From: Lacrimispora amygdalina
Lineage (GTDB): Bacteria > Bacillota > Clostridia > Lachnospirales > Lachnospiraceae
Assembly: GCF_900205965.1 (NCBI RefSeq)
Contig: NZ_OAOF01000012.1
Coordinates: 87,135-151,134 of the forward strand
DNA: 64,000 nt
Reading direction: 5' to 3'
Shown: piece after piece, positions 9,410 through 18,239 of the stretch
How the letters are laid out: each line of letters starts with the position of its first letter
How positions within the stretch are numbered: position 1 is the stretch's first letter
Made by a program: the position numbers and the translations under genes
Notes under the pieces: generated by a model
The model's database searches: none
What the model was told of the DNA's origin: nothing
The model's input: only the letters and a program-made list of their open reading frames with translations

Positions 9410-9440
9410 TAAAAGCCATCGATATGGCTTTTTTATTTTA
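9410..9440 (+). terminator. terminator after the small basic gene
   Basis: AAGCCAT pairs with ATGGCTT, then TTTTATTTT. Confidence 0.85.
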
Positions 9441-9443
9441 TAA

Positions 9444-9480
9444 AAAAACAAGTACTCTAAGGTACTTGTCTTTTATTAAC
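9444..9480 (-). terminator. terminator after the MYG1-like gene
   Basis: Minus-strand ACAAGTACC pairs with GGTACTTGT-type arm (loop TTAGA), then a T run. Confidence 0.8.
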
Positions 9481-9498
9481 TATATTATATATAACCCT

Positions 9499-10695
9499 TT
9501 AAATAATTTTATTAAAAAAATTTATTGCATCTTGAAGCTCGTTACATGATGCAATATATCCAGACGGATGTACAAAAATTAAGCCATTAGAAAATTTATT
9601 TAAGAGTGCTTTATCTCTTCCTCTTATCTCCTCTGGAAAATACATTCTTTTATATCCAGCTTTTAAATCCAGGCCAATTCTTTGTTTTTCTTCCTCATTC
9701 ATGTCTATAGATAAAACGCTATAACCGCCTCTCTCTGATGGATAAATAACACCCTTTACATCTTCATGATCAGTAGAGAGAGATGTATAAGGTAAATATC
9801 GATCAAATATAAGAAGATCTTTTCTATTAGAACTTTTATAAATTCTCTCACACTCTTCTCTTGCCGGTAATAGTGAATTGATACTCTGAATTCTCTCCAG
9901 AATAATTTCTTCTAAGATATCAATCCTCTTTCTTCTCGGAATTAATGATATACCAAGTATAAAAGGTGAAGTTTTGTATTTGCCATATGTCTTATTAACT
10001 TGAGAAATAAATGTATTCTCAAACATTCTATTATCATCATTCATAAAAATATTTTTATAATATAAATTCCAAGCATTACTTACTTTATCATAATGAATTC
10101 TGTTCTTATTATAATATTGCTTTTCATTGATATTTTCCAATGCTATCATAATATCGGGATTAATTGTTTTACAAAATCTCGGGATAAATGTTGAATTTTT
10201 AAAATGTTCGATTAATCCTTTTAAAATTGGTAAAAAAGTTTGAACTGCATGATCAAATGCTACATCTGACTTAATTTTTGAATTCCACTTTGGATTAAAA
10301 TACTCAATTGATGAGGATAATAAGTTTGTGTTGGATGATGTATCGCATTTATCAATTTCAGATACAAAAACATCATCAAATAGTTCAGCATTCTCTTGTT
10401 CCATAAAACAGGAGCCATAATCTTTCCATATAAGACCAAAAGCTGCATACAATTTTCCATTGTTTCGTTTCTTTACCTCCATATGGTGATCATACTTTCC
10501 TCCTCCAATATCATAAACAATACCGGAGAATGAGGCAGGAACTTCATTTAAACGCTTGTATGAGAATTTGGGATTAATTAGAATTAGTAAGCAAGTAGAA
10601 AGGACATCATCTGCATGAAATGTTCCATTATGTGTGATTCCTTCATTATATATTTTTAAATGGCCGGTGGAGCGGGCCAGGCTCTCAGAAAACAT
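9499..10695 (-). CDS. MYG1-family DHH-type exonuclease
   Basis: A 398-residue protein of the MYG1/UPF0160 family, DHH-superfamily metal-dependent enzymes; eukaryotic MYG1 is a 3'-5' RNA exonuclease. Visible motifs: THNGTFHADDVLSTCLL near residue 21, DIGGGKYDHH near 65, YAAFGLIWKDYG, the conserved GVIYPSERGGYSV near 310 and FVHPSGYIAS near 375. An extra segment at about 165-270 is not expected in the usual family of about 330-380 residues. AAAGGAT lies before ATG 10695. A role in turning over host RNA or tRNA fragments is inference. Confidence 0.75.
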   Translation of the reverse strand: MFSESLARSTGHLKIYNEGITHNGTFHADDVLSTCLLILINPKFSYKRLNEVPASFSGIVYDIGGGKYDHHMEVKKRNNGKLYAAFGLIWKDYGSCFMEQENAELFDDVFVSEIDKCDTSSNTNLLSSSIEYFNPKWNSKIKSDVAFDHAVQTFLPILKGLIEHFKNSTFIPRFCKTINPDIMIALENINEKQYYNKNRIHYDKVSNAWNLYYKNIFMNDDNRMFENTFISQVNKTYGKYKTSPFILGISLIPRRKRIDILEEIILERIQSINSLLPAREECERIYKSSNRKDLLIFDRYLPYTSLSTDHEDVKGVIYPSERGGYSVLSIDMNEEEKQRIGLDLKAGYKRMYFPEEIRGRDKALLNKFSNGLIFVHPSGYIASCNELQDAINFFNKII

Positions 10696-11097
10696 AGTAA
10701 TATCTATATCCTTTCGTTTTACAAATCCAGCTTTGTTGACTCAAGCACTCCTGTCGGGTTAGTCATCGGCATACATTGGTATTCTGGATTCAAACTTTAA
10801 TAAAACTAAGTTTGATATAGATATAATGATAGATTTGTTAGCAGAAACAGAATCAGAAGCGAAATTCTTTAAAACAAAAAAGAACCAGTTCATCTGGCCT
10901 TTCAAATTTTCATATTGTAAACTTACCTTAGCTTCTCTTCAATTCACCGTTCCAGAAAATAATGGACATAATCATGTCTGCCTAATGGGTTTGATAACTG
11001 AATACGTTTTATGTAATAATCAACGATTTCTCTAATTATTCTTATTAATAATAGAATGCGAGAATTTTATTATAACAAATTAAAACTCATTTATATA
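10696..11097. other. intergenic region, about 400 bp
   Basis: No supported gene. Short frames on the plus strand lack ribosome sites. Nothing further recognised. Confidence 0.4.
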
Positions 11098-11140
11098 AAA
11101 AAAAGAAGAAGAGTTTTCACTCAGTCTTCTTCTTTAATTA
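11097..11140 (-). terminator. terminator after the flotillin gene
   Basis: GAAGAAGA pairs with TCTTCTTC, then eight T on the minus strand. Confidence 0.85.
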
Positions 11141-11143
11141 TTG

Positions 11144-12696
11144 TTACTTTTCATAAAGCGGTTTGTCTAATTCATCCGTTTCATCTTTTGCCTCTGTACC
11201 AACTTCTGCTGCTAATACTGCCCTTGCCGCATCCGTAGAGGACACATTTTCCGGGATACCAGTAATATTGAGATTTTTCGTTACTTTCGCATCATATGTA
11301 TCGGCTTTCATGATTTCAGAAAGGTCAACGCCAGTTGCTTCCTTCATTGATTCAAACAATTTAGCCATTACAATCGGCACATTTCCAGCAACAGCGCCAA
11401 TTCCATTACCAGCATCACCATTACCTCAATCTGAGAAAGTGGCTCTGCAATCTTACCGGCAATCTCTGGAAGGACCTTGATCATCATCTCAGCTGTAGCT
11501 ACTTTGTTATACTTCTGGTAAGCTTCTGCTTTCTTTTCCATTGCTTCTGCTTCTGCTAACCCTTTTGCCTGAATAGCTATAGCTTCTGCCTCTCCCTTTG
11601 CCTTGATACCTTCTGCTTCCTGAAGCATTGCAAACTTTTCAGCCTCTGCCTGCGCTTTTTTCGCTTCCGCTTCTTTTTCCTGCTCATACTTTTTAGCTTC
11701 TGCTTCTTTTTGCCTTCTTGCCAAATCTGCTGCCGCTTTCTGCTCTACAGCATAACGGTCAGCATCAGCTTTTTTATTGATTTCTGCTTCCAGAGTTTGC
11801 TGCATAACTGCAACTTCTTTTCCTTTCAGTTCCGCTTCTCTTTCTGTCTTAGCAATCTCTGCATTTACAGTAGCAGTTTGAATGGTTTTTTGCTGTTCCT
11901 GCTTCTGGATTTCATATGCTGCATCCGCCTGAGCTCTCTTGGCATCTGAAATCTGTTTTAATTCTGCCTTCTTAATTTCCAGTTCATTGTTTCTGGTGGC
12001 AATTTCAGACTCAGCACTTACTCTGGCATCATTCGCTTCTCTGTCAGCTGCCGACTGAGCAATGGCAACTTCTTTATTTGCGTTTGCTTTTGCAATGGCT
12101 GCATCTTTTTTAATCTGTGAAATATTGTCAATACCCAAATTGTTGATGACATCATTTTCATCACGGAAATTTTGAACATTAAAGCTTACAAGCTCAATAC
12201 CCATCTTTTCTAAGTCTGGAATTACATTTTCAGAAACCTTGTTTACAAATGTTTTTCTGTCTCCAATCAATTCCCGTAATTTCATGGTACAGATAATTTC
12301 ACGGACATTACCCTCTAAAACCTCTGATACGATTGAACCAATTTCTTCAGCACTTTTATTTAGGAAATTCTGTGCAGCCAAATCAATCAATTCATCTTCT
12401 GCTTTAATTTTTACATTTACTGCTGCATCTACATAAATGTTGATGCAGTCCTGGGTGGGCACCGGATCCTTTGTCTGGATATCAAGCGGGATCAATTTTA
12501 AATTCAGCTTATCCAGTCTCTCCAAGAACGGAATCTTAATTCCAGCCCGGCCAATCAAAATCTTCTTTTTCTTTTTCAGTCCAGAAATGATGTATGCGGT
12601 ATCCGGTGGTGCCTTTACATAACCTGAGGCAAGAATACCTAAAACTGCAATGGCTACAACAATAACTGGAACAATACTTAATAATTTTTCTAACAC
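11144..12696 (-). pseudogene. flotillin/SPFH-domain protein, interrupted by a frameshift
   Basis: Residues 1-430 are a clear flotillin: N-terminal membrane hairpin (LLSIVPVIVVAIAVLGIL), SPFH domain (residues 25-190) and a long Ala/Glu/Lys coiled coil with AEAxAI repeats. The frame then breaks near 11410: after EPLSQIE it reads out of frame to a stop at 11368, while the family C-terminus continues in another frame (GNGDAGNGIGAVAGN, then VPIVMAKLFESMKEATGVD) to 11144. Flotillins organise membrane microdomains. Start GTG 12696 has only a weak ribosome site. Codon use is more GC-rich than its neighbours, suggesting recent host origin. A sequencing error or programmed shift is possible. Confidence 0.8.
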
Positions 12697-13635
12697 ACGA
12701 TTCTTCTATTATTTTACCAATAAATCTCGATTTGTTAATTAGAATAAGGTAACGTTATTTCTCCTATTGCGATCACAAATCATATTGGCCTTATTTATCT
12801 AAAATCAATATTTGTGATACTATAATTTTAGGCTTCAATTAAGAACATTTTTCAACTCACGGATTCTAATATTGTCGATGTGGTAATAACACGATTGTTA
12901 TATCGATCATTTTTATTTATATAAATGTTAAAACAAATAAATAGTTTTTCATCTATTTGTTTAATTAAAAATATCAGAGATATAGGTATTAATTAACTTG
13001 TATTCAATAGGCTATAAATTAATATACGCTCTAATTTTGGTATAATAACGCAGTCCAGAATTATCCCAACTATAATTTATATGTTTCTCATTTTCATGTA
13101 CTTCAGATCTTGACTCTACATTTGACTTTATTACTACGCCCAAATATCACTAATAATGGTATACCATGAAGTATTAGGCACGATAGAGACGAACTAAGGC
13201 ATGTCAAATACTAAATCAAACGATCCACGGTATAAATTTTCTAGTATCATATATGAGGAATAGTATAGAAAATGGAGAGTTAATAAAAGCACTCATGCAA
13301 GTTTCTTAACAAATAAGCTAAAAAACACAAGTAAGCAAAATGTTTGATTTAGAGACAAAGACAAATGCAGGAACTATGATTTGTCAAAGTCAATGCCAAG
13401 AGTATTCTTTTTTGTTTTCTTTTATTGTTCTTAAAAAGTGAAATCAAAAGAAAATCAAATTGCCGGGCAATTCAAAAGAAGGAAAGAAAAAAAAGCAAGG
13501 AATACCCATATCTTTTTTGAAATTATAAAAGTAGTTTTTTATATTATTTTTTTCTTTTCGTTATTACTTATTACGCAAATCCGTCTTTGACGGAGTTTAT
13601 ACTCGTTAAAACGAGTTTATATTTCTTTTGAATAA
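12697..13635. other. long gene-free region, about 940 bp
   Basis: No convincing gene on either strand. It holds a hairpin-like repeat (CAAATA..ATAG with CTATTTG, about 12930-12960) and two consecutive small hairpins near 13578-13615, CCGTC-TTT-GACGG and ACTCGTT-AAA-ACGAGT, each followed by the same AGTTTATA. The region could be regulatory, a replication-related site or decayed DNA. Confidence 0.4.
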
Positions 13636-13662
13636 CTAAAAAGAGCCCTTAAGGCTCTCTGA
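13636..13662 (-). terminator. terminator overlapping a stop codon
   Basis: AGAGCC-TTAA-GGGCTCT followed by TTTT on the minus strand; the upstream gene ends inside the hairpin. Confidence 0.85.
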
Positions 13663-14155
13663 AATCTTTTATATTATCTATTTTTTTAGTTATTATAAGT
13701 TCATCATTATTTATAATATTTCCTTTTAGAAACAAATCGATTTTTTTATTATTTGTTTTATTACCAATCACCAGTTTATATGTGTAAAAAACTTTTTTTG
13801 TTACTTGTGTTGTATTTGCATATGTCTCTATAAACAATCCATTTTCATTAATAATTTCAATTGAATTGATAAGGTATTCTTGATTTCTAACATGAACCTT
13901 TTTGTTATTAAAATTATCAATTTCGCAAGAAAAATCAGAATCTAAAAGATCTATATCTCCGATATATTGTGTTTTAACATTACAATCCAGCACACTTCCG
14001 TATGTATAGCCACATGTACTCCCAATTACTGCAAAAAACACCGCCAACACTATAACGCTAGGTAGTTCGAACATGAAATCAACTCCCACTGCCATAGCCA
14101 TTATCACCGCAATTACCGCACCAATTAATGCACCAATCATTATATATAATGCCAT
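13649..14155 (-). CDS. hypothetical membrane protein, 168 aa
   Basis: Two membrane segments at about residues 2-22 (MIGALIGAVIAVIMAMAVG) and 30-52 (PSVIVLAVFFAVIGSTCGY) are followed by a beta-rich soluble part of about 110 residues. Small Gly/Ala residues in the first segments suggest tight helix packing. Function unknown. GGGAGG precedes the start. It follows the 140-residue gene at 14205 by 49 nt and may share its promoter. Confidence 0.7.
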   Translation of the reverse strand: MALYIMIGALIGAVIAVIMAMAVGVDFMFELPSVIVLAVFFAVIGSTCGYTYGSVLDCNVKTQYIGDIDLLDSDFSCEIDNFNNKKVHVRNQEYLINSIEIINENGLFIETYANTTQVTKKVFYTYKLVIGNKTNNKKIDLFLKGNIINNDELIITKKIDNIKDFREP

Positions 14156-14204
14156 ATTTTCCTCCCTTTCTTCCTTACAAAATATACAACACCTAATTTA
14201 TTTT

Positions 14205-14627
14205 TTATCTTTGAAAATAATTATGATACCCAGTATTCATGATATTTGTACTTTCTTTTACTTCAATTTCAGTATTACTTTCTGCAGAATTCACCTCAAT
14301 ATCTTTTACTTCCACATCCTTTTTTGCTCTAATTCCAAGAATCTCTTCCTCGTTTTCTTCTAATTTAATGCTATAAGTTTTCGATTTATCTAAAGTTTCT
14401 TTCACTATTTTTTTCCTGTAATCCTTTAATGGTGATGCAATCATTGTATACGGGATAGGAATTTGTTCATTAATTGATCCGCATTTTGTCGTACCCATAA
14501 CCTTTATTTTGCATTCAGATACATCCTCATCTTTTAGTAATTCATTCAGTGAAGATACGATTTTTAATGAATCTACGATATCCTTAAGCGCTTGTTCCTG
14601 TGAATTTGTTTTAAAAATTTTCGCCAT
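14205..14627 (-). CDS. hypothetical protein, 140 aa
   Basis: Soluble, with a helical N-terminus (AKIFKTNSQEQALKDIVDSL), a central strand-rich part with one cysteine in GTTKCGS, and a charged tail. No family recognised. GGGAGG lies before ATG 14627 and CATAATA at 14663-14669. Confidence 0.65.
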   Translation of the reverse strand: MAKIFKTNSQEQALKDIVDSLKIVSSLNELLKDEDVSECKIKVMGTTKCGSINEQIPIPYTMIASPLKDYRKKIVKETLDKSKTYSIKLEENEEEILGIRAKKDVEVKDIEVNSAESNTEIEVKESTNIMNTGYHNYFQR

Positions 14628-14662
14628 TTTTTAATGACCTCCCTGTTTTTTATTGCCTTATA

Positions 14663-14669
14663 TATTATG
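14663..14669 (-). promoter_or_regulatory. CATAATA promoter element
   Basis: Minus-strand TTCTTACATAATATATAA, 36 nt before ATG 14627. Confidence 0.5.
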
Positions 14670-14771
14670 TAAGAACACAATTTAGTTAAAATGATGTTGA
14701 AATTATAATTGTCATTATTAACAATATTGCATAATTAAACTATAAAGATAAACAAAAAGGAGCATAACTAA

Positions 14772-15251
14772 ATGACAAACAGGACAAGAGATTATTATAG
14801 AAAGATGAGAAAAAAAGCAATTAATAGAAAGGAACGAATTATTAATTCATATAGATCTGATAACCTTCCCTCATACTTCAATGGTGTTGAAGACTGTTAT
14901 GATTCTGATTATTATTCATGTGGTAATATTCGCCCTTATTGGTATGTAAAACATAAAGGAATGCTTTCAAAAGGGAAAATTTATTGCTCTTGTGATTTTT
15001 GTGCGTTTCATGAAATAACGGAACAAGACAAGCGTCAGTTGATGTCTATGGAGTCGAAACTGACTGATTATTATGAGGACACTAGTTCTAAATATGCTAC
15101 AAATATTTTAACACTTAGAAGTAATATTCGAAAAAAAGCTCATGGAGTGTATTATCCAAACTCATCCAATTATCCAGGCACTACTCTCTATAAACACGGA
15201 GATTCTAAGGCTTTCGATTATGAGGAGTTTATCACACTCAATCAGAAATAG
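14772..15251 (+). CDS. small protein with KGKIxCSCxFC motif, 159 aa
   Basis: A basic N-terminus (residues 1-30, many Arg and Lys) precedes a putative metal-binding motif, KGKIYCSCDFC. The KGK-x-CSCxxC pattern is common in small basic proteins of Firmicutes mobile elements; its function is not known to me. AAAAGGAG precedes ATG 14772 and a GGCC hairpin terminator follows. Confidence 0.65.
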   Translation: MTNRTRDYYRKMRKKAINRKERIINSYRSDNLPSYFNGVEDCYDSDYYSCGNIRPYWYVKHKGMLSKGKIYCSCDFCAFHEITEQDKRQLMSMESKLTDYYEDTSSKYATNILTLRSNIRKKAHGVYYPNSSNYPGTTLYKHGDSKAFDYEEFITLNQK

Positions 15252-15331
15252 CCTATTGTAATAACTCATTTTTAAAGATAATTACTGGGCTTAAATATCT
15301 GCAATATATATTGTATTTATTGAAATAGTAC

Positions 15332-15360
15332 ATCAAAAGGCCTTTGGGCCTTTTTTTCTA
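15332..15360 (+). terminator. terminator
   Basis: AAAGGCC-TTTG-GGCCTTT with a following T run. Confidence 0.85.
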
Positions 15361-15474
15361 TACCTAAATTTGATTTTATGATTAGGAAAAATTTTGAGAG
15401 AAATTTCTACGGATGAGGTATATATAGATAATAGCAATAAAATTGCAAAAATCATTTTCTATTATATTTTCTTA

Positions 15475-15481
15475 CATACTA
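15475..15481 (+). promoter_or_regulatory. CATACTA promoter element
   Basis: TTCTTACATACTATAG, 26 nt before ATG 15507. Confidence 0.5.
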
Positions 15482-15506
15482 TAGAAAACAAGAAAGAAGA
15501 AAAATC

Positions 15507-16556
15507 ATGAATGTAAAACTAACAAATCGCATTGCTTCAAAATTAATAAAATTAAAGCAAAACAGATCTGCCTTTACGACTGTTGCTTCTCTGGAAGAAA
15601 TTGTAAATGGAGCTACAGTACAAAATGGAGAATTCATTGATACAAATCAATCCAGAGAACTATTCAAACAATATGCTGTGAATAAAAGAAATATCGATCA
15701 AGAAGCCTTTGACAAAGCATTTCCAAAGTTAGAGATAATTCATTCAGTTGACTTAATGAAAAACCCGTATCTAGAAAACATTTCACTGCCGTTATTTGAG
15801 AACGAAAGATTAAAACTCGAAACAAAATTTCACATGAAAAATGAGTATTGTATCATAGATCAACCTAATCAAACCTCTGAATTGATGAAAACTTTTAAAT
15901 TAGGAATCTTCGATGGACCAGCGTATACTTACACGTTAAAAGAGAACGGCTCTATATTAGATAGTGTTGGTCCATATGAGATTAATACGATGAAAAAGCA
16001 TATTAACTCTGCAACTGGAAATGTACTTGTATTTGGATCCGGTTTAGCCTATTACCCGTATATGCTTTCGTTAAAAAATAATGTTTTTAAAGTTGTAATT
16101 GTAGAATCCGATGAGCCTATATATAATTTTATCAGAAGAAATATTTTACCCTTATTCTCTAATAACAAGGTGGAAATCATATTAAGTGATTATGAAAACT
16201 ATATGGAAAGCCACGTCAATTTAAACTATGATACAGTTTTCTTAAACTGTTGGCGTGACACATGCTCAGGTGCTGAATGCATACAGAAGTTTGCTAAATA
16301 TGAGCTGCTTTATCCGAATTCGAAATTTCAATATTGGTTGGAAGATTCCATTCTTGATACGTATGTAATAAACATAGAGGAATATTTCAATGCAAAGGTT
16401 GGGACAGATGAGTACCAGGATTTTTTCAAACAAGTGAATCCCGATTTGTGGCGATATATGGAATCGATTGAGGATACAATTTCAAGACCAGACCAAATTA
16501 ATTACTACTTGACGAGAAAATTCGCTAAGAAATATCTTACAAGTATAACGAAATAA
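15507..16556 (+). CDS. class I SAM-dependent methyltransferase-like protein
   Basis: A 349-residue protein with a Rossmann methyltransferase core at about residues 170-260: motif I GNVLVFGSGLAYYPYML, motif II ending VVIVESDEP, then VEIILSDYENY and the beta-4 strand YDTVFLNCW. N-terminal 160 residues are unique and probably bind the substrate. The substrate cannot be told from sequence. It converges with the DNA methyltransferase gene. AAAGAAGAAAAATC before the ATG is a weak ribosome site. Confidence 0.65.
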   Translation: MNVKLTNRIASKLIKLKQNRSAFTTVASLEEIVNGATVQNGEFIDTNQSRELFKQYAVNKRNIDQEAFDKAFPKLEIIHSVDLMKNPYLENISLPLFENERLKLETKFHMKNEYCIIDQPNQTSELMKTFKLGIFDGPAYTYTLKENGSILDSVGPYEINTMKKHINSATGNVLVFGSGLAYYPYMLSLKNNVFKVVIVESDEPIYNFIRRNILPLFSNNKVEIILSDYENYMESHVNLNYDTVFLNCWRDTCSGAECIQKFAKYELLYPNSKFQYWLEDSILDTYVINIEEYFNAKVGTDEYQDFFKQVNPDLWRYMESIEDTISRPDQINYYLTRKFAKKYLTSITK

Positions 16557-16565
16557 TAATTTTTC

Positions 16566-16608
16566 ATATTAAAAAAAGAGAATTGGTTTTTCCATTCTCT
16601 TTTTAAAT
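16566..16608. terminator. terminator between convergent methyltransferase genes
   Basis: AAAGAGAATGG-type arm pairs with CCATTCTCTTTT across GTTTTT. Confidence 0.75.
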
Positions 16609-16676
16609 TTATTTACTTATCTTATCTGCTATTGTACTTGCTATATATGAGTCTGGCTTTACTAGGCTCCTTTTCT

Positions 16677-17618
16677 TTAATCACAATTAGTAAATGTTAT
16701 TGGAATGACTTTTATTTCTTTACATCCTTCTTCTGTATCTGTCATACCTGCACAAGATAACATCTCTCCGGATTCAACGATAAACGCTTCTACTCCTCCA
16801 TGCTTGCTAAAATATTCTGTTTTCAAGCAGATTTGTTTTACACTATCTACTACTATGTAAAATAATCCCGTCGGACATTCTAAAAGATTTGTGATTGCAC
16901 TTTCAACCAGATTCAAATTTGGTCTTAAGTTTTTTAATCGGCTTTCTGTTAATTCAATGGATCTTGGATTAATATCACAACCCAAGTAACTTCTTCCCAA
17001 TCGGTTCGCTGCAACACATGTTGTCCCACTTCCAAGAAAAAAGTCAGCCACCAAATCACCAGGCTTACTGCTGATTTTAATTACTCGTTCCACATACTCA
17101 ATTGGTTTTTGTCCTTCATATCCAACTTTTTCGCTAAATTTATCATTTTGATTTAGGGCTTCAATTGTCCATACATCGGTATACCCTTTTACAATATTGT
17201 CATTAATTCTATGAATCGGTTTTGCGTAAAACAGCATACTCTCGTGTGCAGATTCCAATTTTTCATAACTATAATTCTTCCAGCTTCCTTGATTCCAAAT
17301 AATTTCATTTCGGAAAGAGTCAAAGCCAAAAACCTTGTCCAGTTCGACTCTTAAATAATGAATTAATCTGTAATTACAATGCAGATATACCGCACCCGTA
17401 TCTTTTATTACACGCCACATTTCTCTTAAACGTGGTTCATACCATTCCATTGCCTCAATAGCATTACCTAATTTATCTTCATAATCATCGAAAGTTTTCC
17501 CTGTATTATAGAGAATATCGCAAAAAATCAAATCTACTGAATTGTCCGGTAAGTTCTTTAATAATTCTAAGTTGTCTCTTAAAAATAGCTGATTATTAAA
17601 TTCTTCTTTTTTTAACAT
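16677..17618 (-). CDS. beta-class DNA methyltransferase (Mod-like)
   Basis: A 313-residue amino-methyltransferase. Catalytic motif IV reads LIFCDILYNTGKTFDDY, i.e. D-I-L-Y where most enzymes have DPPY; DILY variants occur in a phage-type family. The SAM-binding motif lies C-terminal (GDLVADFFLGSGTTCVAANR then YLGCDINPRSIELT), which is the beta-class order. No restriction gene is nearby, so it probably acts as an orphan that marks the element's DNA. The last 80 residues are not part of the core. AAAGGAG lies before ATG 17618. Confidence 0.85.
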   Translation of the reverse strand: MLKKEEFNNQLFLRDNLELLKNLPDNSVDLIFCDILYNTGKTFDDYEDKLGNAIEAMEWYEPRLREMWRVIKDTGAVYLHCNYRLIHYLRVELDKVFGFDSFRNEIIWNQGSWKNYSYEKLESAHESMLFYAKPIHRINDNIVKGYTDVWTIEALNQNDKFSEKVGYEGQKPIEYVERVIKISSKPGDLVADFFLGSGTTCVAANRLGRSYLGCDINPRSIELTESRLKNLRPNLNLVESAITNLLECPTGLFYIVVDSVKQICLKTEYFSKHGGVEAFIVESGEMLSCAGMTDTEEGCKEIKVIPITFTNCD

Positions 17619-17685
17619 TTTTTCTCCTTTAATAATTTTATATAATATATAATGTATTTTTTAATAATTAGTAAATAACAGCAAA

Positions 17686-17716
17686 ATTAAAAAGAGCTTT
17701 CATGCTCTTACTTTTT
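17686..17716 (-). terminator. terminator of tRNA array 1
   Basis: Minus-strand AAGAGC-ATGAAA-GCTCTTTTT, just after the last tRNA of the array. Confidence 0.85.
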
Positions 17717-17743
17717 TGTATACATGTAAAATTTTCAAAAAAC

Positions 17744-17824
17744 TTCCCATATCCGGAATCGTACCGACATGGATACTTAAGAGAATTCTAGATCCTCAGC
17801 GCTTGCCACTTACGCCATGTGGGC
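17744..17824 (-). tRNA. tRNA-Leu(UAG)-like, degenerate
   Basis: Anticodon stem GAGGA/TTCTC encloses loop TCTAGAA, so the anticodon would be UAG, with C at 33 rather than U. The variable region is of short class II type. The acceptor stem GCCCACA / TATGGGA has mismatches at pairs 1 and 6, and the T loop is TACGATT. Possibly decayed; a canonical tRNA-Leu(UAG) exists at 19091. Confidence 0.5.
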
Positions 17825-17855
17825 ATGAATAAATTTATAGGTATTAAATCAATAA

Positions 17856-17925
17856 TGTCCATAGTGGGAATCGAACCCACACATGGTTCTTAGCCATGCA
17901 CGTCTTCCTGTTCCGCCATACGGAC
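17856..17925 (-). tRNA. tRNA-Leu(AAG)-like without long variable arm
   Basis: Acceptor GTCCGTA / TATGGAC, leucine-type D arm, anticodon loop CTAAGAA (AAG), T arm GTGGG-TTCGATT-CCCAC. Only one nucleotide separates the anticodon and T stems, where tRNA-Leu should carry a long arm. Confidence 0.65.
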
Positions 17926-17944
17926 ATTTCTTAAGAGAACTTAA

Positions 17945-18016
17945 TGTTCCTGAAGGGAGTCGAACCCTTATTTCCTAGTTCGTAGCCAGGTGGTCTATCC
18001 ATTAGCCTACAGAAAC
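17945..18016 (-). tRNA. tRNA-Arg(ACG)
   Basis: Full cloverleaf: acceptor GTTTCTG / CAGGAAC, anticodon stem CCTGG / CTAGG with loop CTACGAA, T loop TTCGACT. Reads CGU, and CGC/CGA if A34 is edited to inosine. Confidence 0.9.
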
Positions 18017-18027
18017 GTAATAAAATT

Positions 18028-18068
18028 TTTCATGATGGGATTTAAATCCATAAGGCGTATTCCATTTA
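18028..18068 (-). pseudogene. tRNA remnant
   Basis: A T arm (ATGGA-TTTAAAT-CCCAT) is joined to a stretch like the D arm of the leucine tRNAs (AATGGAATACGCC); the anticodon arm is gone. An internal deletion of an array member is the simplest reading. Confidence 0.55.
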
Positions 18069-18076
18069 AAGAAAAA

Positions 18077-18156
18077 TGCTCACAAAGGGATTCGAACCCT
18101 TACGCCTTTGGCAGCTGATTTTGAGTCAGCCATGTATTCTATTCCATCATACGAGC
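18077..18156 (-). tRNA. tRNA-Leu(CAA)
   Basis: Class II tRNA: acceptor GCTCGTA / TGTGAGC, anticodon stem GCTGA / TCAGC with loop CTCAAAA, extra arm TGCC-AAA-GGCG, T loop TTCGAAT. Reads UUG. Confidence 0.92.
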
Positions 18157-18159
18157 AAA

Positions 18160-18230
18160 AGCACAGTATGGGAGTCGAACCCATCTTTTCAGTTTTGCAG
18201 ACTGACGCCCTACCGCAAGGCTAACCGTAC
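18160..18230 (-). tRNA. tRNA-Cys(GCA)
   Basis: Acceptor GTACGGT / ACTGTGC, loop CTGCAAA, T loop TTCGACT, discriminator U as expected for cysteine. Confidence 0.92.
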
Positions 18231-18239
18231 ATAAAAACT

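Noticed and set aside
10826..11035. A 69-codon plus-strand frame after the MYG1-like gene
   Set aside because: No ribosome site and no recognisable protein features.
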